DNA from: Apis mellifera
Lineage: Eukaryota; Arthropoda; Insecta; Hymenoptera; Apidae
DNA length: 64,000 bases
NCBI RefSeq assembly: GCF_003254395.2
Contig: NC_037643.1
Span: forward strand, 5,910,963-5,974,962
Direction of reading: 5' to 3'
The notes below the pieces were generated by a model. It saw only the letters and a program-made list of their open reading frames with translations. It was not told where the DNA came from and ran no database searches. This document shows, in pieces, positions 1-13,038 of the stretch. The stretch's first letter is position 1, and each line of letters opens with the position of its first letter. A program made the position numbers and the translations under genes.

Positions 1-1817
1 AATGAAATGAAAATCGAACGAACAATACAAGAATTTAATTCGGGAAACCGAAACCCACTCGTGCCGTATAAATTTTCGTTCCACGAGAGAGGATACATTA
101 CACTTTACGCTCGCCTTATCTACACCCACGGTTATGTACGGCTTGTGCGGGGGCGTGTGCCACTTTGCTTACGGCGTTTTGCCCCATGGTGGAACGCCAC
201 GGAGAATTTCTACGAGCATCGAAAAAAGGGTGGAGCAACACCCTCACCCTTCCTCGTCTTACTCCCTCTCCAAGGACCCCTAACTTTCTTTCGTTCGTTT
301 CCGTTCCATCGCTTGCTTTTTATTAGGATTTCCTCCTTTGAGGCACGATCCGGCTTGTTCGGAGGATATCGAAGGAAAGGAGAAAAAAAAGAAATACGCG
401 TGCACGGCCGTGTAATAAAGAACGAAGGTAACGAGGGATTTCCTTGGCAACTTTTTCCCCTGTTCAGCGAATACGACTCGCTCCCTCGGCCGGATTGCGG
501 GGTAGGGTTAGAAAGAGAGATAGAGAGAGAGAATCATTTCATTAGTTAGAATGTTTTGCTGATGGTATGCAACAGGCTAATGTCCGTTGAAATAGATAGA
601 GTATCATGGAGTTTCTATCGATGGTTAATTATTTATTCGATTGACAATTGATTGAAATATTTTTGATTTGAATATTTTATTTTTATTTATTTTTAGGTAT
701 CAACGAAATTGTTATTATATATTTCTGAAAAGCTATAATATTTATCTCCTTGCTTCTCTTCTCTTTTTTAGATATTATTTGATAAATAATATTTTGCAAA
801 CTGAAGAAAGTAAAGTATCGATAAAATAATGTATATTTATTTTCGTCCACAGTGTGAATATTTGTAATTCGTTCGAATTGATGAGATAGCGGATAAATTA
901 TTTTCCTCATTTCCCTTTATAGAAGGGAATAAAAATGTCACGATCTAAGATAATGACAATAAAAAAAAAAAGAAAAAAGAAAAGAAACTCGTCGTCTCGA
1001 TGATCTCACACCAACCTTTTCACATTTGTGTAGGTGTGAACGACGTGTTCCTTTGAACGACTCATCGCCAGGGAATTTAGAACGATCGAAGAGCAAGCTG
1101 GTTCGATTACACAGAGCTCGTAGGCGTGTTTAATCTTCCACCACGTTTTCCCGATCTTCTTCCTAAAGATCCTACGAATCATTCGAAACGAGGAAACTCT
1201 CAGCCGGTTGACCCAGAAATTGGAAACACGAAGGAAGAGCTTTGAGTTTCCTTCCTTTCCTCCATAACCACGATATTTCAGGGAAAAGGTGATCTCAGGA
1301 GGCCTATAGTTTATCAATTTCAAAGACGAAATAATTGATATTGTAAAAGGATCGTACGCTCAATCTATCAACATCGATTCGAATTTCGTTATTCAAAAAT
1401 TAATATTTTTTTCATTTAAATAAAGCTGTATAACCAAATCCTAACAACAATTGAGGAATAAATAATTTTTTCCTTTCATATTAAAGCCACGATTCTGAGA
1501 CTATTCCTTTTTTTGCACAAAATAATCGTGCACATAATCGAAAAAGATACACTAAGAATATTTTATCCAAACCAAATATAATCCTCACAAACGTTGCACT
1601 TGTTACACAAAGTCTCGATTCGTAACCAATACCTATCCTGTTACATTTAATCGACCAAACACGAAAACAAAAGTATTTTCAAACGGAATGGCACGACGTA
1701 GCAAATCGTATTCACCCAGTTTCGAAACGTTTCGCAACATTAGCATCGGCATGACTTTATTCCAATAACCATTCATCATTGAATTTCGATCGGGGAAAGA
1801 GAAACGCGCCCGTTCGA

Positions 1818-2110
1818 ATGGAATGCGAGGCAAGGGAGGGGAGAAGGAAAGGGAAATAAAAGGAAAGGAGAAGAAGAGAAAGGAAGAAATAAGGGTGAGA
1901 AAGGCGAGCCGACGTCGTCGTCGTCGTCGGTTCACCCTTCGAGCTTTCCTTCCTCATTCATCCTGTGCACGCCGGCGTGAAAAAGTAAATAGCGACGTGG
2001 AAAAACAAATCCGCAGTTTGGAATCCCGGCCGCGTCGACTTCTTCCATCTTGGAGAAGAGGAGAGAAGAGGAGAGGAGAGGAAGCTTCTCGAAGGGCTGA
2101 GGAGGAGCGG
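1818..2110. repeat. GA-rich low-complexity block with a CGT repeat
   Basis: Purine-rich runs at about 1818-1898 and 2051-2112 flank a (CGT)n trinucleotide repeat at 1913-1929. Plus- and minus-strand frames across it are Arg/Lys-rich or Ser/Phe-rich artefacts. Confidence 0.7.
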
Positions 2111-3868
2111 AGCAGGTGAATGGGAAAGGCGGGTCGTGAGCTCGTTGTACGTGCGAGCTCGAGAACGAAGGGTGGGAAAAAAATTTGTACGGGGAGCAAT
2201 TTGCGGAGTTGATCGATGGCGGCGGGTGGGCGAATGTGAAGTCATCGTGTTCTCGAATTAAAGAAAAAAAAAAAGAAAAACCGCCCAGTCAGCTTCGAAA
2301 TCAGCCGGACATCATCCACTGATTCTTCCAGTGAACAATTTTCTAACCTTCCCTCCCCCTAAATTCTCTAAAGTAACTCTACTTTCAGGAATTTCGATGG
2401 AATCGTTGTTGGATACGATTCTTTTCGCTGGTTGAATTCTTTTTTTGGGAGGAGAGAGAGTTGTTATAGATTCAGTTGAATTGCATAGATTCGTACAATT
2501 GATAGAATTAATAGAAATTGTCAAGAGAGACAATATGATGGAAATATTGGCATGCATGAAATTTGTACGTCTATTTGTTTGTAGATTTGGAAAACTATTT
2601 GTTGTAGACAGGGAAGAGCAAATATTTTTATAAATTGTTGATTTTTAATTTTTCAAAAGTGAATGCTTGGAAATAAATATCGAGAATTTTTAGAATAACA
2701 GAAGGGAATGATAGGAAATTTTCTCTCTTAATTCTAAGCAAACGGAAATACGACAGGAATGATAATTTTTAATTCGCTTTAACTTGCCGCATTAAGTGAT
2801 GAACGATAAAGGAATAAATATTTCAAGGTGGTTGGAAGAGGAGGGGCTAAGCAACGTACTCGACAAACTTGGAAATCTGTTAGATAGTAAATCAGAAAAG
2901 CGTCCCTGTCTGACTTGGTGTTGCGCGTGATAGACAGCACCGACCCGCGATGCATTATCCGACGCGTCGAGATCCACTTCCCATCTTCTCCCTTAAATTT
3001 TCGATGGTGAAACGCGTGTCAAGAAAGAGGGATCGTTGCTATTAACACCGAAAATTCTGCCAAGAATAATAACGTAATGCGTCGATTTTAGTAATTTTTA
3101 AGATACGAATCAGACAAATGTAATCGTATCCTTTATATCTTATTATGATGATGATTGTATATAAAAATGGCACCAAAAATTAAGCTTTTAAACTTTCGAC
3201 GATGCAGAATCTTGTGTATTGCGTGAAATATATATTTTTTTTTAATAGGATTATACAAGTTTAAAATTGAAGAAAGATATTTTATTATAGAAAGGCTAAG
3301 AGTATGGAAGAAAATTTATGGAACGATGTAAAGTTACAAAAATCTCTTAAATGAATCAATTTCAATTTGAGAGTAAATCATATTACGCTTCGAATCGATT
3401 GATTTCAAACAGAAAACTTATAAAATTGTCATTAATTAAAAATGAAGAAAGCTCGACTCTTTATTGAATTCCCTTCCATGATATATTTCTCTCCTGATTT
3501 TCAAGTATACACATTGATTAATCTAATAACTTTTGCTTGCTTAAAAGAAGAAAGAAAGGAAAAAAAAAAACTTGGAATTCTGTGTTCATGACTGAAACGA
3601 TCCAATATTCTTCGTCGTAACTTAAAATCGTATGGCATATTAAAACCCTCGAACTAAAAGACTTTTATCTCACGCAATCTGAATATATACGAAAAATTTA
3701 ATTCAAACTACGAACAGAATGGAATAAATTTTAAAAGAGATTTACGTCTACAAAGTTACGTCACAATAATAATTCTCTTCCTTTAGCAATGACAAATATA
3801 CAATAACGAATTCCATCGATAGATCTCGAATTTTTACACAAATATATTATATTTTTACGTGAATAAAT

Positions 3869-3990
3869 ACAGAGTGTTCAGAAAATTAGTGATTCTTCGA
3901 GCTAACGTAAAACGAAAATAAATCGATCCTGTTTCAAGTTATGAAACATGCGAAATATCCTAAAATTTTTTGCAAGCAATGCAAAAGAGA
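3869..3990. mobile_element. Possible degraded non-autonomous element end
   Basis: ACAGAGTGTTCAGAAAATTA resembles the CAGGGTGTTC-type start of small DNA elements common in insect genomes. No matching inverted end or target duplication was found. Very tentative. Confidence 0.12.
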
Positions 3991-6900
3991 ATTTATTACA
4001 GAAATATCGTAGAAGATCCGCGTTAATCTAAGTTAAGAATGTGAAATATTTAGAAGACAAGAAAGCGAAGAATATTTAATAGTTCATTGAAACGATCACC
4101 ACGGTCCCTGACAATATATCGATCCCAATCGATTCGTAGGTGTATTACGGCGTATCAATTGCCGAAACGCTCGACTCCGATCATGCATGAAATCTAATCA
4201 CATCCGTCGGATTTCGATTGATTCACTAAATGCGTTTACCGTGTTTCCAGAATCGCGCCGCGCCGTTGCCCGTTTAATTATGTAAAATATAGCAGCAGCA
4301 TCGCTTAACGTTATGTACTTGGACGGTGAGAATTTTAAATCGATTAAAATCGATTCTATTTATGCTCGAACCTGTGTGCAAATATATACATTAATTATCA
4401 TTTTTGTTATTAGAATTTTCATCTCGTCCTCGTTGATGATGAATTTATAGAAAAAAAATATATATGTATTGCCATAATACAATTAGTATAAACTGAAAAT
4501 TTTTAAGAATAAAAATTTCCAAAGTAAGACTATTATTTTGTGAAAATTGTTAAATCATTCCCCCAATGATTCTACACCGTTTCGAGATAATAGGTATTTT
4601 TAAACCGATCCAAGAGGATCGGAATAAATTTCCATTTGTTTCAAATGTAAAATTGATTTCTAGAATATTATCAAGTCTTACTTTCTATTAAGAGGTGTTC
4701 CTCGTGTACTTCTAACTCGATACACTAATAAGATATGTTGAATTAGAATAGACGAACCGTGACGAGCCGGGGTGAATTGGACTCTATTCGATGAACGAAG
4801 CGCAATGCATCTCATTATTCGAACGACAAAGGAGTTTCAAATTAGCTGTGCGAAACGGAATTACGCGATCGTATCACGAAGTTTTATGAACAGAATACTT
4901 ATGTATAAATATATATTTCTCATTCTTAACAATTTTTTAATAATAAAATATATTTGCAACGTGTTATACTGAATTTATAACATCCCTTGATAAATCAAAA
5001 TCTCCCCCCTTTGAATATTAGATCTAGAAAATTAATCAATCACACTATATCTCTATCGATCATTTAATTTTTACGATTTCAATCTTCTGTAATAATGAAA
5101 ATTTGCAATTATGGTAAAACGATCATAATGATCTTTGAAGTGCATTAACACCGCACCCAATGTACGTGGAAATATCATTAGCTATCACTAACGTTTATAG
5201 TCAAGAAAAATGGAACTAATCGATATCATCTTTCCACGGCACTCCAATATCGATAGTAGAAGCACACGGCAAGATATTCGCATAATTTCAACGTCCAATA
5301 TCATTGATGATATGCAAAAAGGACATTTAAATTTATCGCGAAATATATCTTAAAGACGGGGGAAAAAATCAAAAACAAAAAATAATTAGGGACCTCGACT
5401 CTTTAAACTCTTTGTGTGTAATTAAAAAAAAGATAATTTATAGATCAGAAGATTTAGACAATCCATCTTTATTTCATTAATAATAATCTAGTTGAATTTA
5501 TATTTAAACTTTTGATTTATTTTATCTTTCGATATGGTGATCCCTAGGAAAAACGTAAAACATAAAGGTGTAAAAATAACCAAATATTGTTATTATTAAC
5601 CGACTATAAACCTGTAAAAAATTTATTGAAATTTTAAGCTTAAATGATACCTTCTTTCTTAAAAAGAAGAAAAATAAACATTGATTCAGATTCAAGAAAT
5701 AAAGAAAAAAGAACAAAAATCCCCAGATAACAAATAATTTCCATAAAATCTCACGAAAAATAGGTTAAGGATCCACAAGTTCCACAGGTTGCCAACACGA
5801 AAGTGATTCAAAGATTTCCGTGTCACGGCACCGTTCCGCGAAGATAAGATTCGAGTGTTTTGTATCGCGATATCCAAACCTCGATACTCGACCATCTCCT
5901 TTCCTTTTTTCCTCTTCTCGGTTATCATAACTCGGCCAGAAGTCTGATAATTGGAAGCGTTCAATTAGCGTGCTTTAATTGTGGAACGAACCTCAATGTA
6001 GACGTCGATTCTCCAACTACAATTAATGGGTATCACCTTTCTAATTAACGATGCCTCGAACATGATATCGATCCTGTGTCGACGATACAACCGAGCAAAA
6101 AGAGATTCATAAAGGACAAAGGGTGGAAGAAGAACCACGATCGGATTAGAAACATGTAGTGGAGGACAACGATCCGAGCAATTTGAAACCAATGTGTCGA
6201 TTACACATTTTTCTCTTTTCATTTATCTTTTTATTTTCTTTCCTTCTCTCTTTTTCTTTTTAACTATTTTTCAGCTTTATCCATCCTTCTTCGTTTATTC
6301 TTATTTTCCCTTCACATGCACTTCATATTACTATTGATTAAAAAACTTGAGTATACGTGTTCTGAAATTTTCATCGATTATTTTTATTAACGTAAATGAT
6401 ATATGCGTGTCAATATGAAGATATTGATTATTTAATTGCTTATAAACAGAAGCTGTTGATTCCTCACCATATTTATCAAGTTTGGAGAAAGTTAGATAAA
6501 TATTGACCACTATTATTTGCATGAAAAAGTGAAATGCTTGTGATTCTTGCACTGCTAGGAAAAATTTATTATCGTGGACAACCAGAAAGGACCAGAAAGA
6601 TCGAAGGCATTATCGAGCAATTTATTTTGACGTATTGATTTAACTCCATCACCCTTTAGCTCCATTATTCGCAATGAAAGCGTTTATCCCTTTTATTTTT
6701 CATTCCATCGACACGTTGTGTTGCCTTGTGTTTTTATGAAATTCGATCCGGCCGCGAAAACATTTCGTTTTCCTTTTTCGTTTCGATCCTGGCATTGGAA
6801 AGCTGATCATAATTCACGGAGAAAAAATTCTTTGATGGCGTCACAAAGAATTAATTAGTTAGAATGACATATAAATATTCTTCTTTCTTTAATTTTCATA

Positions 6901-7680
6901 TAATGAAAAATCAATTATAAGATTTCCTTTTCCTATTACTTCATCACTTTATATATTAATCGTTCATTTTCACCTCGACATCACAGAAGCAATATTTCCT
7001 TAAATTCCAAACCGTGAAGAATTAAAAGATTCTTCAGATTCTTTCAGGTAAATCGTGTAAAAATATTCAACAAAAGAAGAACAATCAAAAAATGAATTTA
7101 ATAACAATTTCACGTCGATCGCAATTATATCCAAAAAAAAAAAAAACGATCCATCGATCCAGCAGCCATCGATCCATCCCTCGAAATCCAATTAACCAGG
7201 TGGCGGACGATTAACAGTATCGCTCGATCAGAAATTGCGCTCAATTCACGTTTACAAAGCACGCTCTTGATTCGAATTCGCCAGGTAACGCGCCGCCGTT
7301 TTATCCATGGCCTTTTAATTAAACTACTGCCTCCTCCCCCTCCCACGATAGAAGAGGGGGGGGAAGGGACGATCGAGCCTTCCGTCTGAAATCGAGAGTC
7401 ACATCATCGAAACGGCGCGTTCTCGAGGATTATAGAGCTTAATCGTTTCGCATCATTGGAAAAGGAATGTCGGGATCGTTTTCCTTTTTGCGCGAGAATT
7501 CTTATCGGAATTCGATATTGCGGAAGGGCGTTTGACTGCGTGTGCAGGTGGAGATATAGAAGGGAAACGGGGCCATGGAACGTAGCCAGGAAACAGGGAA
7601 ACGAATTCGAATAGAACCGTTTCGTTCTCATCTTGCTCTCCCTCCCTCGTTAGAAAATACAATTTATCGTAAGTAGCGTT

Positions 7681-7719
7681 TCTTTTTTTTCTTCTTCTTC
7701 TTCTTTTTCTTCTTTTTTT
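7681..7719. repeat. CTT/T-rich pyrimidine tract
   Basis: An uninterrupted run of T and C ending before TATTTG. It would be purine-rich on the minus (gene-sense) strand. Confidence 0.85.
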
Positions 7720-9078
7720 ATTTGTCTCGTTACGAAGAAATAAACGGAGGATTCGTTGTTTTAAGAAGATTATACGATCTCTTATTCGATTTTCTCTCAC
7801 CCCTTATCCGATACGATACGATGAATCGTAACTTTGCAATCCCCTCTCGCAATTCTGTGTGTGAAATTATTATTGAGCTCGTTTGGAGATGTTTGAATCT
7901 TTGAATTTATCGCGTTTGATTGTGGATCATGTGTTAAATAAAATAGAATTTTAAATATAAAGATCGTTTAAATAATAAGAAAAATTATAAATGATTTATT
8001 TATTTCTTTTCTTTTAAATCTAACAACGTAACCTTACGTATCTAATTTTTAATAATATAAAATAGAATAGTTATATGGTTATCTGTATATATTCTGGCAA
8101 TATCATACGCGTAAAGAAGGATTTATTGTGACGTTAAATTTGATAATTCGTTCGTCAATGCGTTTTGGAATTCAATATCTACCAGTTGTCCCGGAATTAC
8201 CTATTAGATTAGCATAATGCTATTTTATTGAGCATCGCCAGGATTAAACCTTCATTATCCGGACTGTTTAGCAAATGAACCACGCAAGTATCGATAAATA
8301 CCTTAAATATAAACAAAATAAATTGTCTCTATCCCAACGTTTATTCGTATTTGTAATCCGAAACGTAACACGAATCCGATAAAATGGTTCTAATAATAAT
8401 AAAATAGCAAATCCAAATCGAGTATCTTATCGATCTGTTATTGTAAAGTGAAATGTCCTGCTGTTAATAAAAAAAAATAATAGGATATATCGTATTCTTT
8501 CTTTAAATTCAATTTCTAATTATCCCTATCTATAAAATTTCAAAATTATTTCTCTTATATTTCTTAAAGAAGAAATATTTTCACTAATTTTATATAAAAT
8601 ATGAAGAAAACATAATCTAGGATATATTCTTGCTTTATGTATGTTATGTATCCTCACCCTTTACTTGCTATTGTAAGCTGGATAAATCATTCATCACGTA
8701 AACGTGTATTTTGCAATTTGTAAACTAAAACGTGTATTTTTCTTAAGTATTGATCTATTGCTTCATGCAATTTTCTATGTGCATATGTATATTTGTCTAT
8801 TTTTATTTTCAATCACTTGAAACTTTTTCTTTAATATATCTTTTTTTTAAAATTAAAGCAATCATTTTTAATGTGTAATTCCAAATATAATCCAAAATAT
8901 ATTTATGCACATATATTTCACATTTTTATGAATATAAATGTAATAAGCGGATTTATACATTTATAGGAAATTTAAATGTATAAAATATACATATCAAAAA
9001 ATACAAAATATTTTCCATCAAATTCCACTTCTCTAACTATATTCATAAAACTCTTAATCTCTGTATAAATATTCTAAT

Positions 9079-9082
<4 letters not shown>

Positions 9083-9112
<30 letters not shown>
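9083..9112. repeat. Run of 30 A
   Basis: The longest homopolymer in the window. There is no clear retrotransposon body or target-site duplication beside it, so it is probably slippage-grown; its length is likely unstable and error-prone in assembly. Confidence 0.95.
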
Positions 9113-9114
<2 letters not shown>

Positions 9115-10689
9115 GAAGAGTAAAAATTTTATATATCCAATTTTATTTTGGATATTTTTTATTTTGTATTTTTAATATATATCCGTTATTTTCTTCAATA
9201 TGTATAAGTAAAAGTATAGCTTGCAGATGCATAAATATATCCACAATCTGGAAATGACTACAATGTTTCATCCAATTGTCAGAACACAATTCACAGATAT
9301 AATTTTTTCTGTCACGATAAATACGTTACACAATTCCTTACACTGTCATCTCGTACGAAACACTCTCCTTCTCTCTATCTCTCTCCTATAGAAACATCTC
9401 TCAGACGTTGCCCTCGTGGCCCTCTCCATTACCAGAGCCGCGTAGCATTTTGCTGGCATTTACCAAATTAAGAAGGGAGGCGCACAAAAGAAAACGTGAG
9501 TGAATAGCCGACCGGATAGTAAAGCAGGGAGGGGAGGAAGAAAAGGTTGGAACCGAATCAAGAAATAATACTTGCGTAGTAATGATGCAACGTTCCCTGT
9601 CAAAACCTCTCTATCCACCACTGCAGAGAAAACAACCCTCTGTTCCACCCTCTCCACGATGACCTTCATTGTAAAGGAGAAACGACAGCTCGCTACAAGG
9701 ATATTAGATTACCACCCTAATGGGAGGGGATAATGCAAGACATTTTTATTTTGCCGTTTAAATTGGCAACGAGAAAAAACAGATTATGACTGGAACCAAT
9801 AATAGATTTTTTTTTTTTGAAACACGCAATTTTAAAATTTTATTGTAATTGTTCTGTTCCAATATTTTCTTTTTTTTTTATTTCTTTAATCGAAATGATG
9901 TAATGTAATAAGAATACAACTTTAATTAAACAATGGTGACAGAGAATGAAGATTAATATATATTTGATTAATGACATAACGTAATGCATTATTAAAAATA
10001 ATGCTCAATAAAGCTCGAAGGATTAATCAAATAATGAAATCTCGTTGGATTAATCAATGGAGAGGGTGTATCAAGAGGTATCGATTACACGTGTCGCTTA
10101 TATATATTTTTTTTCATTCTTTCGATTGTCAGGATTAATCGAGAGCGTTCTTTAAAAAAGTTCCAAAGGAATTTAATTCGCTCCTTCGTCTCTCGTCCCA
10201 TCGTTTCTATCGTGCCCCGAAGGTTTCAGTAAATTACCTTTCTGCAAATTGAAACGTTTAGCAAACGAAACCTGGTCATCCCCTTCGTGTACAGAGGAAC
10301 GATTCGGTACATAAACCTGGATGTATATATATATGTATATGTATATATGTATGTATCATTTCAGTGCTCGAGCTAAGAGTGCATGCAAATATAACTGGTC
10401 TGATTAGCAGTACACGTGGGTGGAACTTGTGCAAATATATCGTAACAACGATACACGAAAGAAATAATTGATTAATATTTGTTTAAACAGAAATGTCTTC
10501 GTGTTTTCGATCGATCGAATTTTGACGTGTTAATTAAAGAATAGTAATAAGAGGCATAAAAATTTTACAATGAGAAATTAAAATTAATCTATATCTGTTT
10601 ATTATTAATCATTTCTTTCAATTTTTTAAAAATCAATTTTATTCTTCTTTTATTTATTCTCAAATCGTAAATTAAAAAAATTTGTTTAG

Positions 10690-10715
10690 ATATATACATA
10701 TATATATATATATAT
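10690..10715. repeat. TA dinucleotide repeat
   Basis: TATATACATATATATATATA-type run, with a related imperfect TA/TG run at 10321-10357. Confidence 0.85.
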
Positions 10716-11758
10716 CATTCTTTATAAGATCCTTGTAATTATTCTTCGTTATTATAATTAATTCAAAAGATTTCATAACATTAATTTTTATAATTCACTA
10801 ATACTTTTTTTTTTACCTCTTCATTTCAGTTAATCTTTTAATGGGAATAATATTATTAATTAATTAAAATGGAACAGGTACGTTCCGTAAAATTTTACCA
10901 AAAAAAACTCATCATAGAAAAACCAAAAATTTGAAATATCTCGCTACTAATACCAAAAAAAAAAAAAAAAAATACACATACGTATATACAAAAAAGACGG
11001 GCGCAATACGGGGACACGTATTTCATCCAGACAAAAATTTTTACACGATCGCACAAACAACAGCCTACTTTTTCCTACCGAAAACGAGCAAACTTTGGAT
11101 GGAAATAATCTAAAACAGGACACAGCCCACCCCCTTCTATTATTCCTAACTCACACAGAGACACAGTTCGAGCTCACGAAACATTTCACGCGTGACCCAG
11201 TTACCCCCTCGAACGTAACGTTACTTTTCATTTCAATCCAGGGATAAATAACGACGAAATTGTTCCCTCCATACTATTTCTATATAAGGGCCACGGAATA
11301 AAAATCGATCGATGAAATAAGAAATAAAAAAAATACACGTGCAAAATATAAAAGGAAATACACGAAACAGGGCGGAATGGATACGGAATGATAATTCGTC
11401 TGCAATCAGCGGGGGCGATAATTATCATCGCGAATCTCCGTGTAATGCACAGAGATGTATTTCAAAACACGGATTATCCGATCGTTCGACGTCACACCGA
11501 GAAATTTAATCAATCGACGCCCTTCCACCAACCCTTCTCCCTCTCTCTCTTTCTCGCCGCGCACCGTGTAGAATTTTAATCACGAGAATCATAAAAATCC
11601 GTTTCGTGGCACGTACACACTTCGTTCCACGAGTTCCGCTTCCGCCCCCGCTTTGATGAAGCGCAACTTTTTATCGCGAGGATTTCCATCGCGCGACATT
11701 TTATTATGCGAGAGAAATAGGGGGAGGGAAACGACGAATAAGAAGGAGTAATACTTAC

Positions 11759-11846
11759 ATCGCGCCCACGTATAGGGCGTCCCTCTTACTGTCCAGGTAC
11801 AGGGTCCTGTAATACAGCATCCCGCAGCTGAACTCCCTCACGTGTT
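11759..11846 (-). CDS. Sema2a: Internal coding exon of a semaphorin-2A (sema domain N-terminal part)
   Basis: Read on the minus strand, the exon is 2 nt + 28 codons + 2 nt. It translates to HVREFSCGML followed by YYRTLYLDSKRDALYVGA, and the final AT would be completed by a G in the next exon to give Met. The order 'CG-x-LYYRT-x-x-x-D-x-x-RD-x-LYVGAM' is the beginning of the sema beta-propeller in insect Sema-2a, which normally continues D-x-V-F-x-L-N-L; that continuation is not in this window. Splice sites support it: upstream (minus sense) is a CTCCTCCTCCTC tract, then TTTGTTTACATTTGCTTGCAG; downstream is GTAAGTATTAC. Entry is phase 1 (the AA completes a codon begun upstream) and exit is phase 2. 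By family knowledge Sema-2a is a secreted axon-guidance ligand acting through plexin B. The Sema-2a assignment over Sema-1 or Sema-5 rests on the REFSCG and YYRT residues recalled from the family, not on an alignment. The neighbouring signal-peptide exon was not found. Confidence 0.87.
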
Positions 11847-11911
11847 CTGCAAGCAAATGTAAACAAATAGATTAAACGAAGAACGAGGAGGAGGAGGAGG
11901 AGAAGAGGAAT
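11847..11911 (-). promoter_or_regulatory. Splice acceptor and polypyrimidine tract of the Sema-2a exon
   Basis: In minus sense the intron end reads a TCC/CTC trinucleotide run (plus-strand GGA/GAG repeats at about 11886-11904), then TTCGTTTAATC, a possible branch point, then TTTGTTTACATTTGCTTGCAG. It is pyrimidine-rich and has no AG between the candidate branch point and the terminal CAG. The run doubles as a small microsatellite, so its length may vary between individuals. Confidence 0.7.
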
Positions 11912-13013
11912 TCATTTCTCTTCCTTGACGTGGATCGTTAGATTTTCATTATGACTTTTATAATAACGGGTGAGGCCGTTTTGCGGTTGAGGGGTTCGTT
12001 TCATTCCTCGCCGTCTTCTTTCCGTGGCAAAACCGACTTATATCGCGGTCGTAAAACTCGTTAGAATTACGGGACACGTAACGACGATGGGTGACGTTTC
12101 GGCCGGGTGCCGTTTTTATTACAGGAAACGGGGATCATGTGAGCATCGACGAATGGATCTCAGATATTACGTACATTATTGATCGATGATTTAATCAAGG
12201 AGGTTATTACTTAATCTCAAAATTCGTATGTTTTGTTGATGAATCGAGAAACTTATTTTCTTGGTGACGCTTCGTAAGGAAATGTAACAAGACAGGTTTA
12301 GTTATTTTTATAAGTTATTTTTCTTCGAGCATCGCAAAAGACGTTAATAATTAAAAAATGTTAAATACACATCTTTCTTAAACGAATAAATAAAATTATT
12401 TGAAGAGGGAGCATTTGATTTATAACAGCAAGAGCCGAGAGATACTTTTTTTATCTCGCTTCGAAGAGCAATGTTACGAGACTCGCCCCATTCGTGATCG
12501 TAAAATCAGGACAGCATTAATTCACGAGTGTCGTGTCGCGGTGAGAATGCGCGCAGTGAAACTGAAAATTTCACAGGGATCCGAAAGCGAGCGGCGAAGA
12601 AATCGTTTCGACCATAAATACGTCTCCGTTCGATATTTAAATAACTCGTTTAATAAATATCGAACTAATCCCGAGCGATGCAAATACGTCGAGGAAGAGA
12701 TGGAAGAAAAAAAATGTCTCCCTTCTCGAAGCCAAGAATAGATCCCGAGACGAATAATAAATCGTGGAGAATCGCAGCCACGAATTCAACCACGCGGAAA
12801 GCTTCGAATTATACGATGCTGAAAAATTGGATTCATCACTTTCCTCTCCCTCTTCTTTTTATAAAGAAAAATACCTGTAAGATTGGGCGGGAGTGCACGG
12901 CCATTTTTCACAACATTAAGTCAAGCCGGCAATCATTTAGGAGCTGCGCGCAGCGCGCGCTTTCCGAGAGGGAAGGGATAGAAATAGAAGTCGAGGGGTT
13001 CGTTCGCGCCATC

Positions 13014-13038
13014 CTCTCTCTCTCTCTCTCTCTCTCTC
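13014..13038. repeat. CT dinucleotide repeat
   Basis: An uninterrupted CT run, with a second at 13274-13290. Both are GAGA on the opposite strand, the kind of tract bound by GAGA-factor-like proteins in flies. Confidence 0.9.

Larger units (their letters stand above)
1..11758 (-). other. Intron on the 3' side of the Sema-2a exon; no further exon seen
   Basis: I looked on the minus strand for the next expected semaphorin exon (beginning G then codons for D-x-V-F-x-L-N-L after an AG acceptor) and did not find it. The stretch is AT-rich spacer with short GC-richer patches near 2000-2250, 2880-3000, 7240-7640 and 9400-9700. Open frames such as the 180-codon plus-strand frame at 7-549 and the 105-codon minus-strand frame at 1006-1323 have no recognisable domain and skewed composition. 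The call as intron follows from the donor at 11753-11758; the next exon lies beyond position 1. Confidence 0.7.

Noticed and set aside
9083..9112. A30 run as the tail of a retroposed sequence
   Set aside because: The adjacent sequence has no recognisable source transcript and no flanking direct repeat was seen.
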